Source of the DNA: CAWDZK01 sp963726615 | GTDB lineage: Bacteria; Actinomycetota; Actinomycetes; JACCUZ01 | Assembly (NCBI GenBank): GCA_963726615.1 | Contig: CAVSCX010000011.1 | Coordinates: 765,314-829,313, forward strand | Length of the DNA stretch: 64,000 bases | Reading direction: 5' to 3' | Shown here: in pieces, positions 50,906-60,162 of the stretch | Layout of the letters: each line of letters starts with the position of its first letter | Numbering within the stretch: position 1 is the first letter of the stretch | Notes under the pieces: generated by a model | What the model was told of the DNA's origin: nothing | The model's input: only the letters and a program-made list of their open reading frames with translations | The model's database searches: none | Translations under genes and position numbers: made by a program

Positions 50906-52549
50906 GTGGAGAACGTCGTCCGGGTGCACCCGCTGTGGCAACGTCGCCACATGGCCGTGTCGAGCCTGGTGGCGTCCAGCCCCGACCGGCGAGTGGTCCT
51001 CGTGGTCCGGGCCAGCCTCGTCGTCGTGGGCTGCGTCCTCACGCTGGCCCAGCGCCAGTCCACCGCCGACGTGGCCGCCTGCGTGCTGTTGCTTGCCGTC
51101 GCCGCCCTCGCAAGCCTGCAGCTGCCCAGGTCCTGGGGTGCGGTCGCACCGTTCCAGCCGGTGGCCGAGGCGGTCCTCGCCTGCCTGCTCATGTCGCTGC
51201 TCGAGCCGCTGCCGGAGACTCTGCTCCCCTACCTGCTGGCACCCGCACTGGCCGCCGGTCTGGCAGCGGGCGTCCGGATCGCCGTCACCACGGCCGGCCT
51301 CTCGGCCCTGACGCTGATGCTGGCGAAGGTGCTCGGCGAGGAGCCGCTGGGCTGGAGCAGCTACCTGGGGCTGGCCAGCCGCTGGACCCTGATCACGCTC
51401 GCCGTCGGGCTGCTGGGTGCCTGGGTCGGGCGGCTCCAGCAGGAAGGCCGGTCGCCGGCGGACAACGCCGCCTACGAGGCGGCGTACCGGCTGATCTCCC
51501 AGCTGCGCCTTGTCGCGCGCCAGCTCTCCGGCGGGCTGGACCCGGTCAGCCTCGCCCAGCAGATGCTGGAGCAGGTCAACATCGCGGCGCCGTTCGACCG
51601 CGGCGCCGTCTACGTCCGGTCCAGCGGCAGCCGGCTCTCCCCGGTGACCTTCCTCGGAGCCGACCGGCTGGAGTGGGACGTCGACAACCCGCAGTTCGAC
51701 GAGTCGTGGGCGTCGAGCACCGCGATGCGCTCGGCCCAGCCGTTCACCCCGGGCACCACCGGCTGGTCCGCCGTGCTCCCCCTCCGCATCGGGCTGCGCA
51801 CCTTCGGCCTCATCGCGGTCGAGCGCTCCAACGGCGGCCCGTTCGAGACGGCGCAGCTCGCGGCGGCCGAGGGGATCCTCGAGGAGCTGGGGCTGCGGCT
51901 CGAGACCGCGCTGCTGTTCAGCGAGGTGCGCAGCCTGGCCACGGCCGAGGAGCGCCGGCGGCTGGCCCGGGAGATCCACGACGGCATCGCCCAGGAGCTG
52001 GCGTCGATGGGCTACGTCGTCGACGACCTCGCGGCCCGGGCCCGCTACCTGCCGGACCTCGAGGCGGACCTGAAGAGCCTGCGCGGTGAGCTGACCCGGG
52101 TCATCAGCGAGCTGCGGTTGTCGATCTTCGACCTGCGCAGCGAGGTCCAGACGACCACCGGCCTGGGCACGGCACTGTCCGACTACGTCCGGCAGGTGGG
52201 GGCCAGCTCCAACCTGACCGTCCACCTCGTCCTCGACGAGGCCCCGATGCGCCTGCCGATCGACTCCGAGACCGAGCTGCTGCGCATCGCCCAGGAGGCG
52301 GTCACCAACGCCCGCAAGCATGCGAGTGCGCACAACCTCTGGGTCACCTGCCGGATCGACCCGCCCAGCGCCTACATCGCTGTCGCGGACGACGGAGCCG
52401 GGCTGGGGAAGCCCCGGGACGACAGCTTCGGCATGGAGGTCATGCGGGAGCGGGCGCAGCGGATCGGGGCCCGGCTGTCCGTCGGCAACAGGCCCGAGGG
52501 CGGCACGGCGGTCGAGGTGACGCTAGGTGCAGCCCTGGTCGCCGACTAA
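50906..52549 (+). CDS. NarL-type sensor histidine kinase with GAF domain
   Basis: Kinase of 547 residues. A membrane region with about six or seven helices (about 25-185) is followed by a GAF-like domain (about 200-340; FDRGAVYVRSSG, GLIAVERSNG) and a HisKA_3 unit where AREIHDGIAQ gives His358. The N-box is EAVTNARKHA and the G-box DDGAGLG. GTG 50906 has GAGGTGG upstream; ATG 50951 is an alternative start. It is followed 10 bp later by its response regulator and 0.8 kb later by the Flp pilin gene, so pilus control is likely but inferred. Confidence 0.88.
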   Translation: MENVVRVHPLWQRRHMAVSSLVASSPDRRVVLVVRASLVVVGCVLTLAQRQSTADVAACVLLLAVAALASLQLPRSWGAVAPFQPVAEAVLACLLMSLLEPLPETLLPYLLAPALAAGLAAGVRIAVTTAGLSALTLMLAKVLGEEPLGWSSYLGLASRWTLITLAVGLLGAWVGRLQQEGRSPADNAAYEAAYRLISQLRLVARQLSGGLDPVSLAQQMLEQVNIAAPFDRGAVYVRSSGSRLSPVTFLGADRLEWDVDNPQFDESWASSTAMRSAQPFTPGTTGWSAVLPLRIGLRTFGLIAVERSNGGPFETAQLAAAEGILEELGLRLETALLFSEVRSLATAEERRRLAREIHDGIAQELASMGYVVDDLAARARYLPDLEADLKSLRGELTRVISELRLSIFDLRSEVQTTTGLGTALSDYVRQVGASSNLTVHLVLDEAPMRLPIDSETELLRIAQEAVTNARKHASAHNLWVTCRIDPPSAYIAVADDGAGLGKPRDDSFGMEVMRERAQRIGARLSVGNRPEGGTAVEVTLGAALVAD

Positions 52550-52559
52550 GGTGTCCTCC

Positions 52560-53204
52560 GTGTCCACCTCTGTCGTGCTTGTCGATGACCACGAGCTCAT
52601 CCGGCAAGGTCTCCGGCGCGCCTTCGAGCGCACCGGCGACTTCACGATCGTCGGCGAGGCCGGCAGCGTCGCCGAGGCGCTCGAGGTGGTCGGCGCCCAC
52701 GAGCCCGACGTCGTCATCTTCGACGTGCGGCTGCCGGACGGCAGCGGGCTGGACGCCGCGAAGAAGGTGCGCGACGCGTTCCCGGCGATGGGCATCGTCG
52801 TGCTCACCATGTACGCCGGCGACGACCAGCTCTTCGGCGCGCTCGAGGCGGGCGCGTCGGCGTTCGTCCCGAAGGACGCTCCGGCCGAGGACGTCATCTC
52901 CGCCGCGCGGCACGCCGCCGTCTCCCCCCGCGCCTTCACCGCGAACGACCTGGCCGGCGCCATGCAGCGCCGCCTGACCCCCTCCGGGCCCCAGCTCAGC
53001 CCCCGCGAGCGGGAGGTGCTCGGTCTGCTGGCCGACGGACTGGGCGTCGCGGCCATCTCCAAGCAGCTGTTCATCAGCGAGTCGACCACCAAGACCCACA
53101 TCTCCAAGGTCTACGAGAAGCTGGGGGCCGCAAATCGGGCGCAAGCCCTCATGACGGCGATGCGACTGGGCCTCATAGCCAACCCGGCCGAGCCGAGTTT
53201 CTGA
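52560..53204 (+). CDS. LuxR-type response regulator near the Flp pilin
   Basis: Regulator of 214 residues. VDDH at 9-12, Asp55 in FDVRLPDGSG and the Lys of VPKDAP form the receiver. The C-terminal LuxR HTH begins LSPREREVLGLL near 145, with ISKQLFISESTTKTHISKV. GTG 52560 sits 8 bp after AAGG; a GTG at 52551 is an alternative. It probably acts with the kinase upstream and may bind the inverted repeat before flp. That target is inferred from position. Confidence 0.92.
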   Translation: MSTSVVLVDDHELIRQGLRRAFERTGDFTIVGEAGSVAEALEVVGAHEPDVVIFDVRLPDGSGLDAAKKVRDAFPAMGIVVLTMYAGDDQLFGALEAGASAFVPKDAPAEDVISAARHAAVSPRAFTANDLAGAMQRRLTPSGPQLSPREREVLGLLADGLGVAAISKQLFISESTTKTHISKVYEKLGAANRAQALMTAMRLGLIANPAEPSF

Positions 53205-53246
53205 GAGCCCTATCATCCGTTCGGCTGATATGAGTCCAACCGCCTG

Positions 53247-53281
53247 AACGATCGGTTTCTGCTGTGCGAATGTCGATCGTT
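53247..53281. promoter_or_regulatory. 8-bp inverted repeat upstream of flp
   Basis: AACGATCG at 53247-53254 and CGATCGTT at 53274-53281, centred 36 bp after the response regulator stop and about 80 bp before flp. A good candidate for the site of the adjacent regulator, perhaps overlapping the pilin promoter. Confidence 0.45.
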
Positions 53282-53346
53282 GATACACGGTCGGTCCCCG
53301 GTCACGGGGCCTGCACATCACCGCACGGTCTTCGGAGGTCGAACCC

Positions 53347-53562
53347 ATGCTCGCCTACATCCGCACTGTCGCCCGGACGAAGGACGACGGCGCCTCTGCC
53401 GTCGAGTACGGGCTCCTCGTCGCCGCGATCGCTGCCCTCATCGTCATCATCGTGTTCGCGCTCGGCGGCCTGGTCCGTGACGTGTTCACCAACACCTGCA
53501 ACGAGATCAAGAGCAACGCTGCTCCGGGTCTGACCACCAGCGAGAACTGCTCCAACAGCTGA
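53347..53562 (+). CDS. flp: Flp-type pilin
   Basis: Flp/Fap pilin of 71 residues, subunit of the Tad pilus. A short basic lead ends in DDG, the G-A cleavage site of a prepilin peptidase, and the mature part begins ASAVEYGLLVAAIAALIVII with the conserved Glu5. The C-terminus has two Cys (CNEIK and ENCSN). GGAGGT lies at a good distance before ATG 53347. No prepilin peptidase is found in the window, so it must be encoded elsewhere. A hairpin follows the gene. Confidence 0.94.
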   Translation: MLAYIRTVARTKDDGASAVEYGLLVAAIAALIVIIVFALGGLVRDVFTNTCNEIKSNAAPGLTTSENCSNS

Positions 53563-53568
53563 TCGCGC

Positions 53569-53614
53569 CGGGAGCGGTGCCGCGGTCGACCATCGGCCGC
53601 CGGCACTGCTCCCG
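53569..53614 (+). terminator. Hairpin terminator after flp
   Basis: A 14-bp stem (CGGGAGCGGTGCCG with CGGCACTGCTCCCG, one G-U pair) encloses an 18-nt loop, starting 7 bp after the pilin stop. A strong stop here would suit a highly expressed pilin. Confidence 0.6.
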
Positions 53615-53709
53615 CTCAGCATCCCCTCGCCCCTGGTGACCGGACCCGTGCCGGACATCGTGACCAGCAAGCACGCCGGTGCCCGCGCGCACGAAGGGAC
53701 CGACCGCAC

Positions 53710-54759
53710 GTGACGAGCGGACACCGGCACACGGGTCGCCTCGCCGGGATGCGCGAGGCCGTGGCCGACCTGCGTGCCGCGCCGGTGACCACGGCCACCG
53801 ACCGGCCGCTCGTCCGGCGCGCCCGCTGGGTGCTGGCGGCGGCCTGGGTCGTGGCGCTGACCGGGTGGACCGTGACCGTCGGGCCGCCCCTGAGCCTGCG
53901 CGGCATCCTGCTCTGGCTGTCCCTGGCCATGCTCGTGGCCAGCGTCGGGAACCCGCTGGGCTGGGCCAAGAGCATGCTCGTCGACTGGCTGCCGCTGTAC
54001 GTCATGCTCGTCGCCTACGACATCGTCTGGAGCCTGGTCGACAACCTGACTGCCACCGCCCACGTCCAGCCGCAGCTCGCGTTCGACCAGTGGCTGTTCG
54101 GGGCGGACGGACCGGTCGCCCCGCTGCAGCGGTGGCTGTGGCACGGCGCGGTGCGACCCTTCGACTACGTCGTCTGGGCCGTGTACCTCAGCCACTTCGT
54201 GGTCACGCTCGCGGTCTGCGCCGGGCTGTGGATGCACGCACGGCGTGACTTCCTCGCCTACCGCCGTCGCATCGTCGCGACGTGGTTCACCGGGCTCGTC
54301 GTGTTCGCGCTCTACCCGACCGTCCCGCCGTGGATGGCGGGCGAGCAGGGCCTGATCCCGAAGGTGACGCGGGTGCTCGGCGAGCTGAGCCGCACCGTCG
54401 CCCCCGAGCAGACGCAGGGAGCCCTGCACGACGGCGGCGGGAAGATCGAGCTCGCCAACCCGGTGGCGGCGGTCCCGAGCATGCACTCGGCCTTCCCGAT
54501 GCTGCTGCTGCTGTTCTTCTGGAACCGCGCGCCGCTGCTCCGGCCGCTGCTCGTCGCGTACCCCCTCGCCATGACGTTCACGTTGGTCTACACCGGCGAG
54601 CACTTCGTGTTCGACGTCCTCGCCGGCTGGGCGGTCGCGGTGGTCGTGCACGCGGGATGGCAGCGGCTCGAGCGTCGGGGCGCCCGGGACCATGCCTCTC
54701 CGCCCGCACCGGCCGTGGACCGGCCGCCGGTCCCGGTCGACGCCGGACATGCCCGGTAG
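53710..54759 (+). CDS. PAP2-superfamily membrane phosphatase/transferase (AUR1-like)
   Basis: Integral membrane protein of 349 residues with about six helices. PSMHSAFPMLLLL (about 257-269) and YTGEHFVFDVLAG (about 296-308) are the C2 and C3 PAP2 active-site motifs, placing the catalytic His residues; a C1-like Lys/Arg motif is not obvious. The pattern resembles inositolphosphotransferases such as AUR1 and mycobacterial PAP2 enzymes. It may make inositol or polyol phospholipids, which would fit the nearby pimB-like gene, but the reaction is inferred. Its end overlaps the DUF2142 gene by 11 bp. Confidence 0.8.
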   Translation: MTSGHRHTGRLAGMREAVADLRAAPVTTATDRPLVRRARWVLAAAWVVALTGWTVTVGPPLSLRGILLWLSLAMLVASVGNPLGWAKSMLVDWLPLYVMLVAYDIVWSLVDNLTATAHVQPQLAFDQWLFGADGPVAPLQRWLWHGAVRPFDYVVWAVYLSHFVVTLAVCAGLWMHARRDFLAYRRRIVATWFTGLVVFALYPTVPPWMAGEQGLIPKVTRVLGELSRTVAPEQTQGALHDGGGKIELANPVAAVPSMHSAFPMLLLLFFWNRAPLLRPLLVAYPLAMTFTLVYTGEHFVFDVLAGWAVAVVVHAGWQRLERRGARDHASPPAPAVDRPPVPVDAGHAR

Positions 54760-56377
54760 CCGCCGCTGGCCGCTGCTCTGCGCCGGTTTCCTCGCCGTGC
54801 TCACGGCATGGTCGCTCGCGACCCCGCTGCTCGCGGCACCCGACGAGCCGGCGCACCTCATCCGCGCGGCAGCCGCCGGCCGGGGGCAGCTCGTCGGCGT
54901 CTCGACCCCGGCCGGCCCTGCCTTCGACATCCCGACGTCCCTGGCCCGCCTGGTGCGGCCAGTCTCCTGCTACGAGCACCGGCGCCAGAACACCGGGGAC
55001 TGCCACCGCAGCGTGGTCGACCTGCCCGACGACAAGAGCCGGGCGAGCTCCCCCGCGGGCCACTACGACCCGTTCTACTACCTCCTTGTCGGCTGGCCGA
55101 TGGCCCTGTGGCCGGACGTCGGGGGCGTGTTCCTGAGCCGGGCCGTGAGCGGGCTGCTGTGCGCCCTGCTGCTGGGTACAGGTGTCGCACTCCTGCCCCG
55201 GGTCGCGCACCGGGTCGTCGCCGTCGCCGCGCTGACGCCGACGGCGCTGTTCCTGTGCGCCACGATCAACCCCAGCGCCCTCGAGATCAGCGCCGTCTTC
55301 CTGGTCTGGGCCGGGGCGGTCGCCGCGGCGACGGCACCGTCGCCACCACGCGCGGCCGTGCACGCGCTGGGCCTCGGGGCGGTGCTCGCGGCGCCGACCC
55401 GGCCCCTCGGCATCCTCTGGGTCGCGGTGGCAGTGCTCTCCGTCGCCGCCGTGAGCGACCGGGACAGGGTGCGACGCCTCGCGAGCCACCGGCCGCTGTG
55501 GGTCTACGCGGGGCTCACCATCCTCGGGGCCTTGCACCAGTGGTGGTGGACCACCCGGCCGCTGGTGCGGGGCATCGTCACCGCCCCGGAGCCCGCTGCG
55601 GCCGGCGACGTGGTCCGGGGACTCGAGCTCAACACGCAGGCGCAGCGGGTGCGGGAGATGATCGGCACCGTCGGGTGGAACGACCTGGTTGCGCCCAGCG
55701 CGACGTACGGCGTGTGGCTGATCCTGTTCGTCCTGGCCGTGGTGCTCGCAGTCCAGGCCCGAGCCTGGCGAGCGACAGCACTGGTGCTGGCGGCCTGCAC
55801 GTCCTTCGTCGTGGTCTCGCTCTGGCTGGACCTCAACCTTCCGAGCGGGATGGTCTTCTTCTGGCAGGGGCGCTACAACCTGCCCGTCGCTGTCGGCCTG
55901 CCGCTGCTCCTCGTCGCCGGCATGTCAGCGTTGCCGGCCTGGCTGCAGCGTCACCGGGCGGCGTTCCTCGCCGTCCTCGGGTCGCTGCTCGTGGCCGGGC
56001 ACGCGGCGGCGTTCCTCGCCGCGCAGGATGCCTACCGGGACGCCGGGGGGGACCGGTTCCGGGTCGCCACCCACGTCTTCACCACGGTGGCGGACCCGGT
56101 CGCGGTGGCGTTGTTCGTCGTCGGCGTCGTCGTGCTGCTCCTGGCCGTCGGCGCGCGCGGTGCGACCACGCGGCACGCACCCGCGGGTCAGCGTTCTCCG
56201 GGCGAGGCCGTCCCGGACAGCAGTGAGAGCAGCGTCCGGGCCGACGCGTCCCAGGTCCACCGCTCGGCGACCCAGGCCCGACCGGACGCGCCGAACGCCG
56301 ACCTGAGCCCGGCGTCGCCAAGCAGGCCGGCCAGCGCCGCCGCGACGGGCTCCGGCCGCGACGCCCGGCACACGTAG
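54749..56377 (+). CDS. DUF2142 membrane protein, envelope-glycan type
   Basis: Integral membrane protein of 542 residues with about 11-12 helices and a large outer loop after helix 1 (APDEPAHLIRAAAAG), the pattern of DUF2142 proteins. Members of this GT-C-like group are thought to act in surface polysaccharide or teichoic acid synthesis. Its last 60 residues (PDSSESSVRADAS onward) are low-complexity and lie entirely antisense to the pimB C-terminus, so the true stop may have been lost. ATG 54749 overlaps the PAP2 gene end. Confidence 0.75.
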   Translation: MPGSRRWPLLCAGFLAVLTAWSLATPLLAAPDEPAHLIRAAAAGRGQLVGVSTPAGPAFDIPTSLARLVRPVSCYEHRRQNTGDCHRSVVDLPDDKSRASSPAGHYDPFYYLLVGWPMALWPDVGGVFLSRAVSGLLCALLLGTGVALLPRVAHRVVAVAALTPTALFLCATINPSALEISAVFLVWAGAVAAATAPSPPRAAVHALGLGAVLAAPTRPLGILWVAVAVLSVAAVSDRDRVRRLASHRPLWVYAGLTILGALHQWWWTTRPLVRGIVTAPEPAAAGDVVRGLELNTQAQRVREMIGTVGWNDLVAPSATYGVWLILFVLAVVLAVQARAWRATALVLAACTSFVVVSLWLDLNLPSGMVFFWQGRYNLPVAVGLPLLLVAGMSALPAWLQRHRAAFLAVLGSLLVAGHAAAFLAAQDAYRDAGGDRFRVATHVFTTVADPVAVALFVVGVVVLLLAVGARGATTRHAPAGQRSPGEAVPDSSESSVRADASQVHRSATQARPDAPNADLSPASPSRPASAAATGSGRDARHT

Positions 56378-57342
56378 CCCGTCTCGCCCTCGCGGACGGT
56401 GTCCGGCGCACCGCCCGAGTCGCCGGCCACGACCGGCAGCCCGGTCGCCGACGCCTCGAGGAACACGATCCCGAGCCCCTCCACCTCGAGCCCGCGCTTG
56501 CGGCTGCGGCACGGCATGGCGAACACGTCGCCCGCCGCCAGGTACGGCGGCAGCTCGGCCCACGGGACCGCCCCGGCGAACACGACGTCGGGCGCCACCC
56601 CGAGTTCCCCCGCCAGCTCGGTCAGCCGGGACCGCATCGGCCCGTCGCCCACGAGCAGCACCGCGGCGTCCGGGTGCTCGCGCTGCACGAGGGGAAGCGC
56701 GCGGACGAGCATGTCCTGGCCCTTGCGCTCGACAAGCCGCGAGACGCAGACGACAACCGGCCTGTTTCCGAGGCCGAACCTGTCCCGCACCGGCCGGCCG
56801 TCCACCGCCGGGTGGAACGCGTCGGTGTCGACGCCGGGCGTCAGCTGCACCATCCGGTCCACGGCAGCTGGCGAGAGCGCGCGGCTGATCCGGGACCGGG
56901 TGTAGTCGCCGAGGTAGGTGAGCACGTCGTTGGTCTCGCCGATGCGGTGCAGCAGCGTCCGGGAGCCCGGCGTCGTGGCCCACCAGACCTCGTGCCCGTG
57001 CGTTGTCGCCACGGTCCGACGGACACCGGCACGCGACTTCAGCGCTGCGGCCATCAGCCCCAGTGGCGCCGCCGCGCCGAACCACACCGAGTCGCAGCCC
57101 AGGTCGCGGGCGACGGCGACCGACCGGCGCGTGATCGCCGGCGTCGGCAGCATGATGCGAGCCGGGTCGCGGACCACGGGAAAGGCCAGCCCGGCGTCGA
57201 AGGCCGCGTCACCCGGCTGGCGGGCGGTGTGCACGACGACGGCGGCCGGGTCGAGCCGCTGCACCATCGCCAGCACGAACGACTCGATCCCGCCGACGCG
57301 CGGCGGGAAGTCGTTGGTGACGACAAGGGTGCGACCGGCCAC
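56188..57342 (-). CDS. pimB: Phosphatidylinositol alpha-mannosyltransferase PimB-type
   Basis: GT4 (GT-B fold) glycosyltransferase of 384 residues, closest in context to Rv2188c (PimB'), which adds the second mannose to phosphatidylinositol mannoside in the envelope. NDFPPRVGGIES near the N-terminus, CVSRLVERKGQDMLV at the domain junction and EGLGIVFLEASATGLPVVAG in the C-terminal domain, with the catalytic Glu, are typical. GTG 57342 follows weak upstream sequence; the family length supports it. Its last 190 bp are antisense to the DUF2142 gene. Confidence 0.9.
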   Translation of the reverse strand: MAGRTLVVTNDFPPRVGGIESFVLAMVQRLDPAAVVVHTARQPGDAAFDAGLAFPVVRDPARIMLPTPAITRRSVAVARDLGCDSVWFGAAAPLGLMAAALKSRAGVRRTVATTHGHEVWWATTPGSRTLLHRIGETNDVLTYLGDYTRSRISRALSPAAVDRMVQLTPGVDTDAFHPAVDGRPVRDRFGLGNRPVVVCVSRLVERKGQDMLVRALPLVQREHPDAAVLLVGDGPMRSRLTELAGELGVAPDVVFAGAVPWAELPPYLAAGDVFAMPCRSRKRGLEVEGLGIVFLEASATGLPVVAGDSGGAPDTVREGETGYVCRASRPEPVAAALAGLLGDAGLRSAFGASGRAWVAERWTWDASARTLLSLLSGTASPGER

Positions 57343-57380
57343 GCCGCCGGACCCTACGGGACCGACGGGCGTCAGCCGCG

Positions 57381-58673
57381 TCACGGGACCAGGGCGGGCG
57401 GCACCGGCGTGCCGTGGCGGCGGGCCCAGTCCCTGGCCAGGGCGACGCGCTGCGGCGCGGTCGGGTGGGACGCGAACAGCCCGAACACCAGCGGCGAGGG
57501 GTCCAGGTCGGACAGGTTGGTCACCGACAGCCGACGCTGCATGGCCACCATCGCGGTCGGCTCGCGGGTGAGGTCCAGCGCGTGCACGTCGGCGCGGGTC
57601 TCGACCCGGCGGGAGACCAGGTTCTGCGCCGGCCCGGCCGCGGCGCCCAGCAGGGCCACCAGGGCAAGCACCAGGGCCACCGCCCGGCCGTCGCCGAGGG
57701 AGTCCACGCCGGCCCGCGCCAACAGCCAGGACCAGCGCCCCAGCAACCCGAGCACGCAGACGAGCAGGGCCACGCCGAGAGCGCCCAGGAGCGTCCCGGA
57801 CAGCACGTCGCGGGCCTTCACGTGGCCCAGCTCGTGGGCGACGATCAGCCGCACCTCCGCCGGCGACGCCGTCTCCAGCAGGGTGTCGTACAGCACGACC
57901 CGCCGGGTCGCGCCGATGCCGGACACGTAGGCGTTCACGGCCGAGGTGCGACGGCTCGCGTCGGCGACGAGCACGTCCTGCACCGGCACGCCGTCCTGGG
58001 ACGCGAGCTCCAGCACCGACGCCCGCAGCTCTCCGGCCGGCAGCGGGGTGAACCTGTTGAACACCGGCTCGACGACGACCGGGTAGGCGAACGACGCGAG
58101 CACCACCAGAGCCGCACCCAGCCCGGCGCCGAGCGCCCACCAGCGCTCCGGCTGCCACCGGGCCAGGCCCACCACGAGCAGCAGCACCGCCAGGGTCAGG
58201 ACCAGCCCGACGCCGTAGCTCTTGGCCAGGTCCACCAGGAAGCCTCGCCAGCTGCGGGTCGACAGGCCGTACCGGCGGCGGACCGTCTCGGCCCAGGCGT
58301 CCCACGGCAGAGTGAGCAGCCGGCCGATGAGGGTCAGCGCCACCGTGCCGAGCACCACCCGCCACCACCACCCACCGCCGAAGGGCGCCGCGGCCCGCTC
58401 CGCCACCCGCGCGCCGGCCGAGGTGAGTCCGAGCACCGCTGCGATGACCAGCGTCAGCAGGTAGGACGCGTACGCCGGGACCCGGACCGCCGCGTGGTAG
58501 GCCTCCTCGCGGGCGATCTGCGCGGCGGTGAAGTCGCGGGCCGGGTCCACCGGCGTGGGGTCGAGGCCCGGCAGCGGCAGCGGCCGCCACGGCACCAGCA
58601 GCAGCACCGCCACCGCGAGCACCGCGGCGAGCACCACGGCGGTGACCAGCAGCCCGGCCCGCGACCCGGTCAC
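57381..58673 (-). CDS. M48 family zinc metalloprotease (Ste24/HtpX-like)
   Basis: Integral membrane metalloprotease of 430 residues. Several hydrophobic helices precede the zinc motif HELGH (His280, Glu281, His284), and a third ligand Glu is likely in SRRVETRADVHAL near 350. The length and multiple helices match CAAX protease/Ste24-like enzymes in Actinobacteria. Likely substrates are membrane or secreted proteins. The GTG at 58673 overlaps by four bases the stop of the upstream gene, forming a pair with it. No prenylated protein target is expected. Confidence 0.9.
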   Translation of the reverse strand: MTGSRAGLLVTAVVLAAVLAVAVLLLVPWRPLPLPGLDPTPVDPARDFTAAQIAREEAYHAAVRVPAYASYLLTLVIAAVLGLTSAGARVAERAAAPFGGGWWWRVVLGTVALTLIGRLLTLPWDAWAETVRRRYGLSTRSWRGFLVDLAKSYGVGLVLTLAVLLLVVGLARWQPERWWALGAGLGAALVVLASFAYPVVVEPVFNRFTPLPAGELRASVLELASQDGVPVQDVLVADASRRTSAVNAYVSGIGATRRVVLYDTLLETASPAEVRLIVAHELGHVKARDVLSGTLLGALGVALLVCVLGLLGRWSWLLARAGVDSLGDGRAVALVLALVALLGAAAGPAQNLVSRRVETRADVHALDLTREPTAMVAMQRRLSVTNLSDLDPSPLVFGLFASHPTAPQRVALARDWARRHGTPVPPALVP

Positions 58674-60094
58674 GCGGCGGCCTTGGCGCGCAGGTACGCC
58701 TTCCAGTCCCGCACCAGCGTCCTGTCGCCGATGCCCAGGACCTCGCGCAGCTCGTCCGGCCAACCTGGGCCGCTGCTGTCGGTCAGCGCGACGTACAGCC
58801 GGACCAGCTCGTCCTCGCCGTACCGCTCGGCGATCAGGCGGCTGGCCAGCCAGGCGCCCTCGTACGCCGCACTGATGTCGCCGCGCGCGGCGTCGAAGTC
58901 GTCGTCGCGGGGCAGCCGCTTCGGGGCCTTCCCGTCGCGCACGTCGTCGAGCACGTCGCTGGCGACCACCACTGTCGGCACCGGGTTGGCCTGGTAGGCC
59001 ACGTAGTCGGCGAATCCCTCGGACAGCCAGATCGGCGGGGCGGTCACGCTGGTCGCCCGGGTCGCGACGTGGGTCATCTCGTGGGTGAGGACGACCCGCC
59101 GGCCGAGCATCCCGAGGATGTCCCAGGCGGCCGGGTTGATGACGATCCGGTCGCCGCGGCTCAGGCCGGACTCGAACGAGCCGGTGGTCACCGCGGCGAT
59201 CTGCGCCAGACCCTCGCCGTCGCTGCCGATCAGGGTGGCCATGTCCTCCTGGTTGCGCGGCAGCACCACGACGGGCGTGCGCGACCAGTCGCCCGTCCAG
59301 ACGTCGTCGACGTCGCGGACCGCGAGGTCGGCCTCGGCGGCGAGCTTGCGCAGCTGGGCGCGGGTCGCGCCGCGGGCGTCAGCAAGCACCAGGCTGCTGT
59401 CACCGCGCAGGGTGCGGACCGGGCCGAGGTCCCACAGGTCGCGCTGGGTGTCCAGACCGGCGGCGCTGGCGTCGGTGTCCGCCGCGACCAGCCACCTGCC
59501 GCCGCGCTGGACGACGGTGAGGTACTGCTCCCGGTCGGTCGTGGTCTGGGTGCCGGCCAGCCGGTAGGTCAGGCGTACCCGCACGATGACCGAGCCGCTG
59601 GGCAGCTCGGCGGCCCGCTCCGCGGAGAAGCCGGGTCCGTCCCCGGTCACCGCGTAGGACCACTCGGCCAGGTCGAGAGCGGCCACCCGGTCGAACAGCA
59701 CGCCCTGCGCAGCGAGGAAGCCCCCGGCATCGGGGTCGACCGTGGACAGGAACAGGCCCCGGTCGCCGGAGGTGACCGCGAGGGCCCGCTGGACCAGCAG
59801 GTCCGCGACCGCCTGGGTCCGGGCGGCCGCGCCGTCCGGAGTGGGCCGCGCCGCACCCGAGCTGCTGGACCCTCCGCTCGGCGCCGCGGACGCCGACCCG
59901 GCGGGACCCGGAGCCGCCGTGCCGGTGTCGTCCAGCAGCAGCCTGGACGCACCGAGCGCCAGCGCCACACCCAGAGCACCCGCGAGCAGCGCTCCCAGCA
60001 GCTGCAGCGCCCTCCGGCGGTGCCGCGGCGGGTCGGACTCCCCCGGCGAGCCGGAGGGCTCCACGGCGGCGCCCGGACCGCCGTACTGCTGCAC
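58670..60094 (-). CDS. Gluzincin-type peptidase-like membrane protein
   Basis: Protein of 474 residues. A cytoplasmic Pro/Gly-rich lead precedes one helix (about 32-52), then a Gly/Ser-rich linker (about 55-90) and an outer domain. HEMTHVATR (His338-His342) followed at the gluzincin distance by WLSEGFADY (Glu) is the zinc-binding pattern of peptidase MA-like proteins. The middle part (about 95-260) resembles a NTF2-like or other accessory fold. It may cleave an envelope peptide substrate. GTG 60094 begins it; it overlaps the M48 gene. Confidence 0.75.
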   Translation of the reverse strand: MQQYGGPGAAVEPSGSPGESDPPRHRRRALQLLGALLAGALGVALALGASRLLLDDTGTAAPGPAGSASAAPSGGSSSSGAARPTPDGAAARTQAVADLLVQRALAVTSGDRGLFLSTVDPDAGGFLAAQGVLFDRVAALDLAEWSYAVTGDGPGFSAERAAELPSGSVIVRVRLTYRLAGTQTTTDREQYLTVVQRGGRWLVAADTDASAAGLDTQRDLWDLGPVRTLRGDSSLVLADARGATRAQLRKLAAEADLAVRDVDDVWTGDWSRTPVVVLPRNQEDMATLIGSDGEGLAQIAAVTTGSFESGLSRGDRIVINPAAWDILGMLGRRVVLTHEMTHVATRATSVTAPPIWLSEGFADYVAYQANPVPTVVVASDVLDDVRDGKAPKRLPRDDDFDAARGDISAAYEGAWLASRLIAERYGEDELVRLYVALTDSSGPGWPDELREVLGIGDRTLVRDWKAYLRAKAAA

Positions 60095-60162
60095 CAGGTC
60101 AGACTAGGCACCAACCCGACTGCCGGGGGCCAACCTCGCCCGCCTGCCGTGCTGCGATCCGG

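Noticed and set aside
50050..52089. Long open frame overlapping the RecA-like and kinase genes
   Set aside because: Composition is shadow-like and its content does not match any domain; the kinase frame carries the full motif set.
58222..58997. Open frames antisense to the M48 and gluzincin genes
   Set aside because: Explained by codon bias of the true minus-strand genes.
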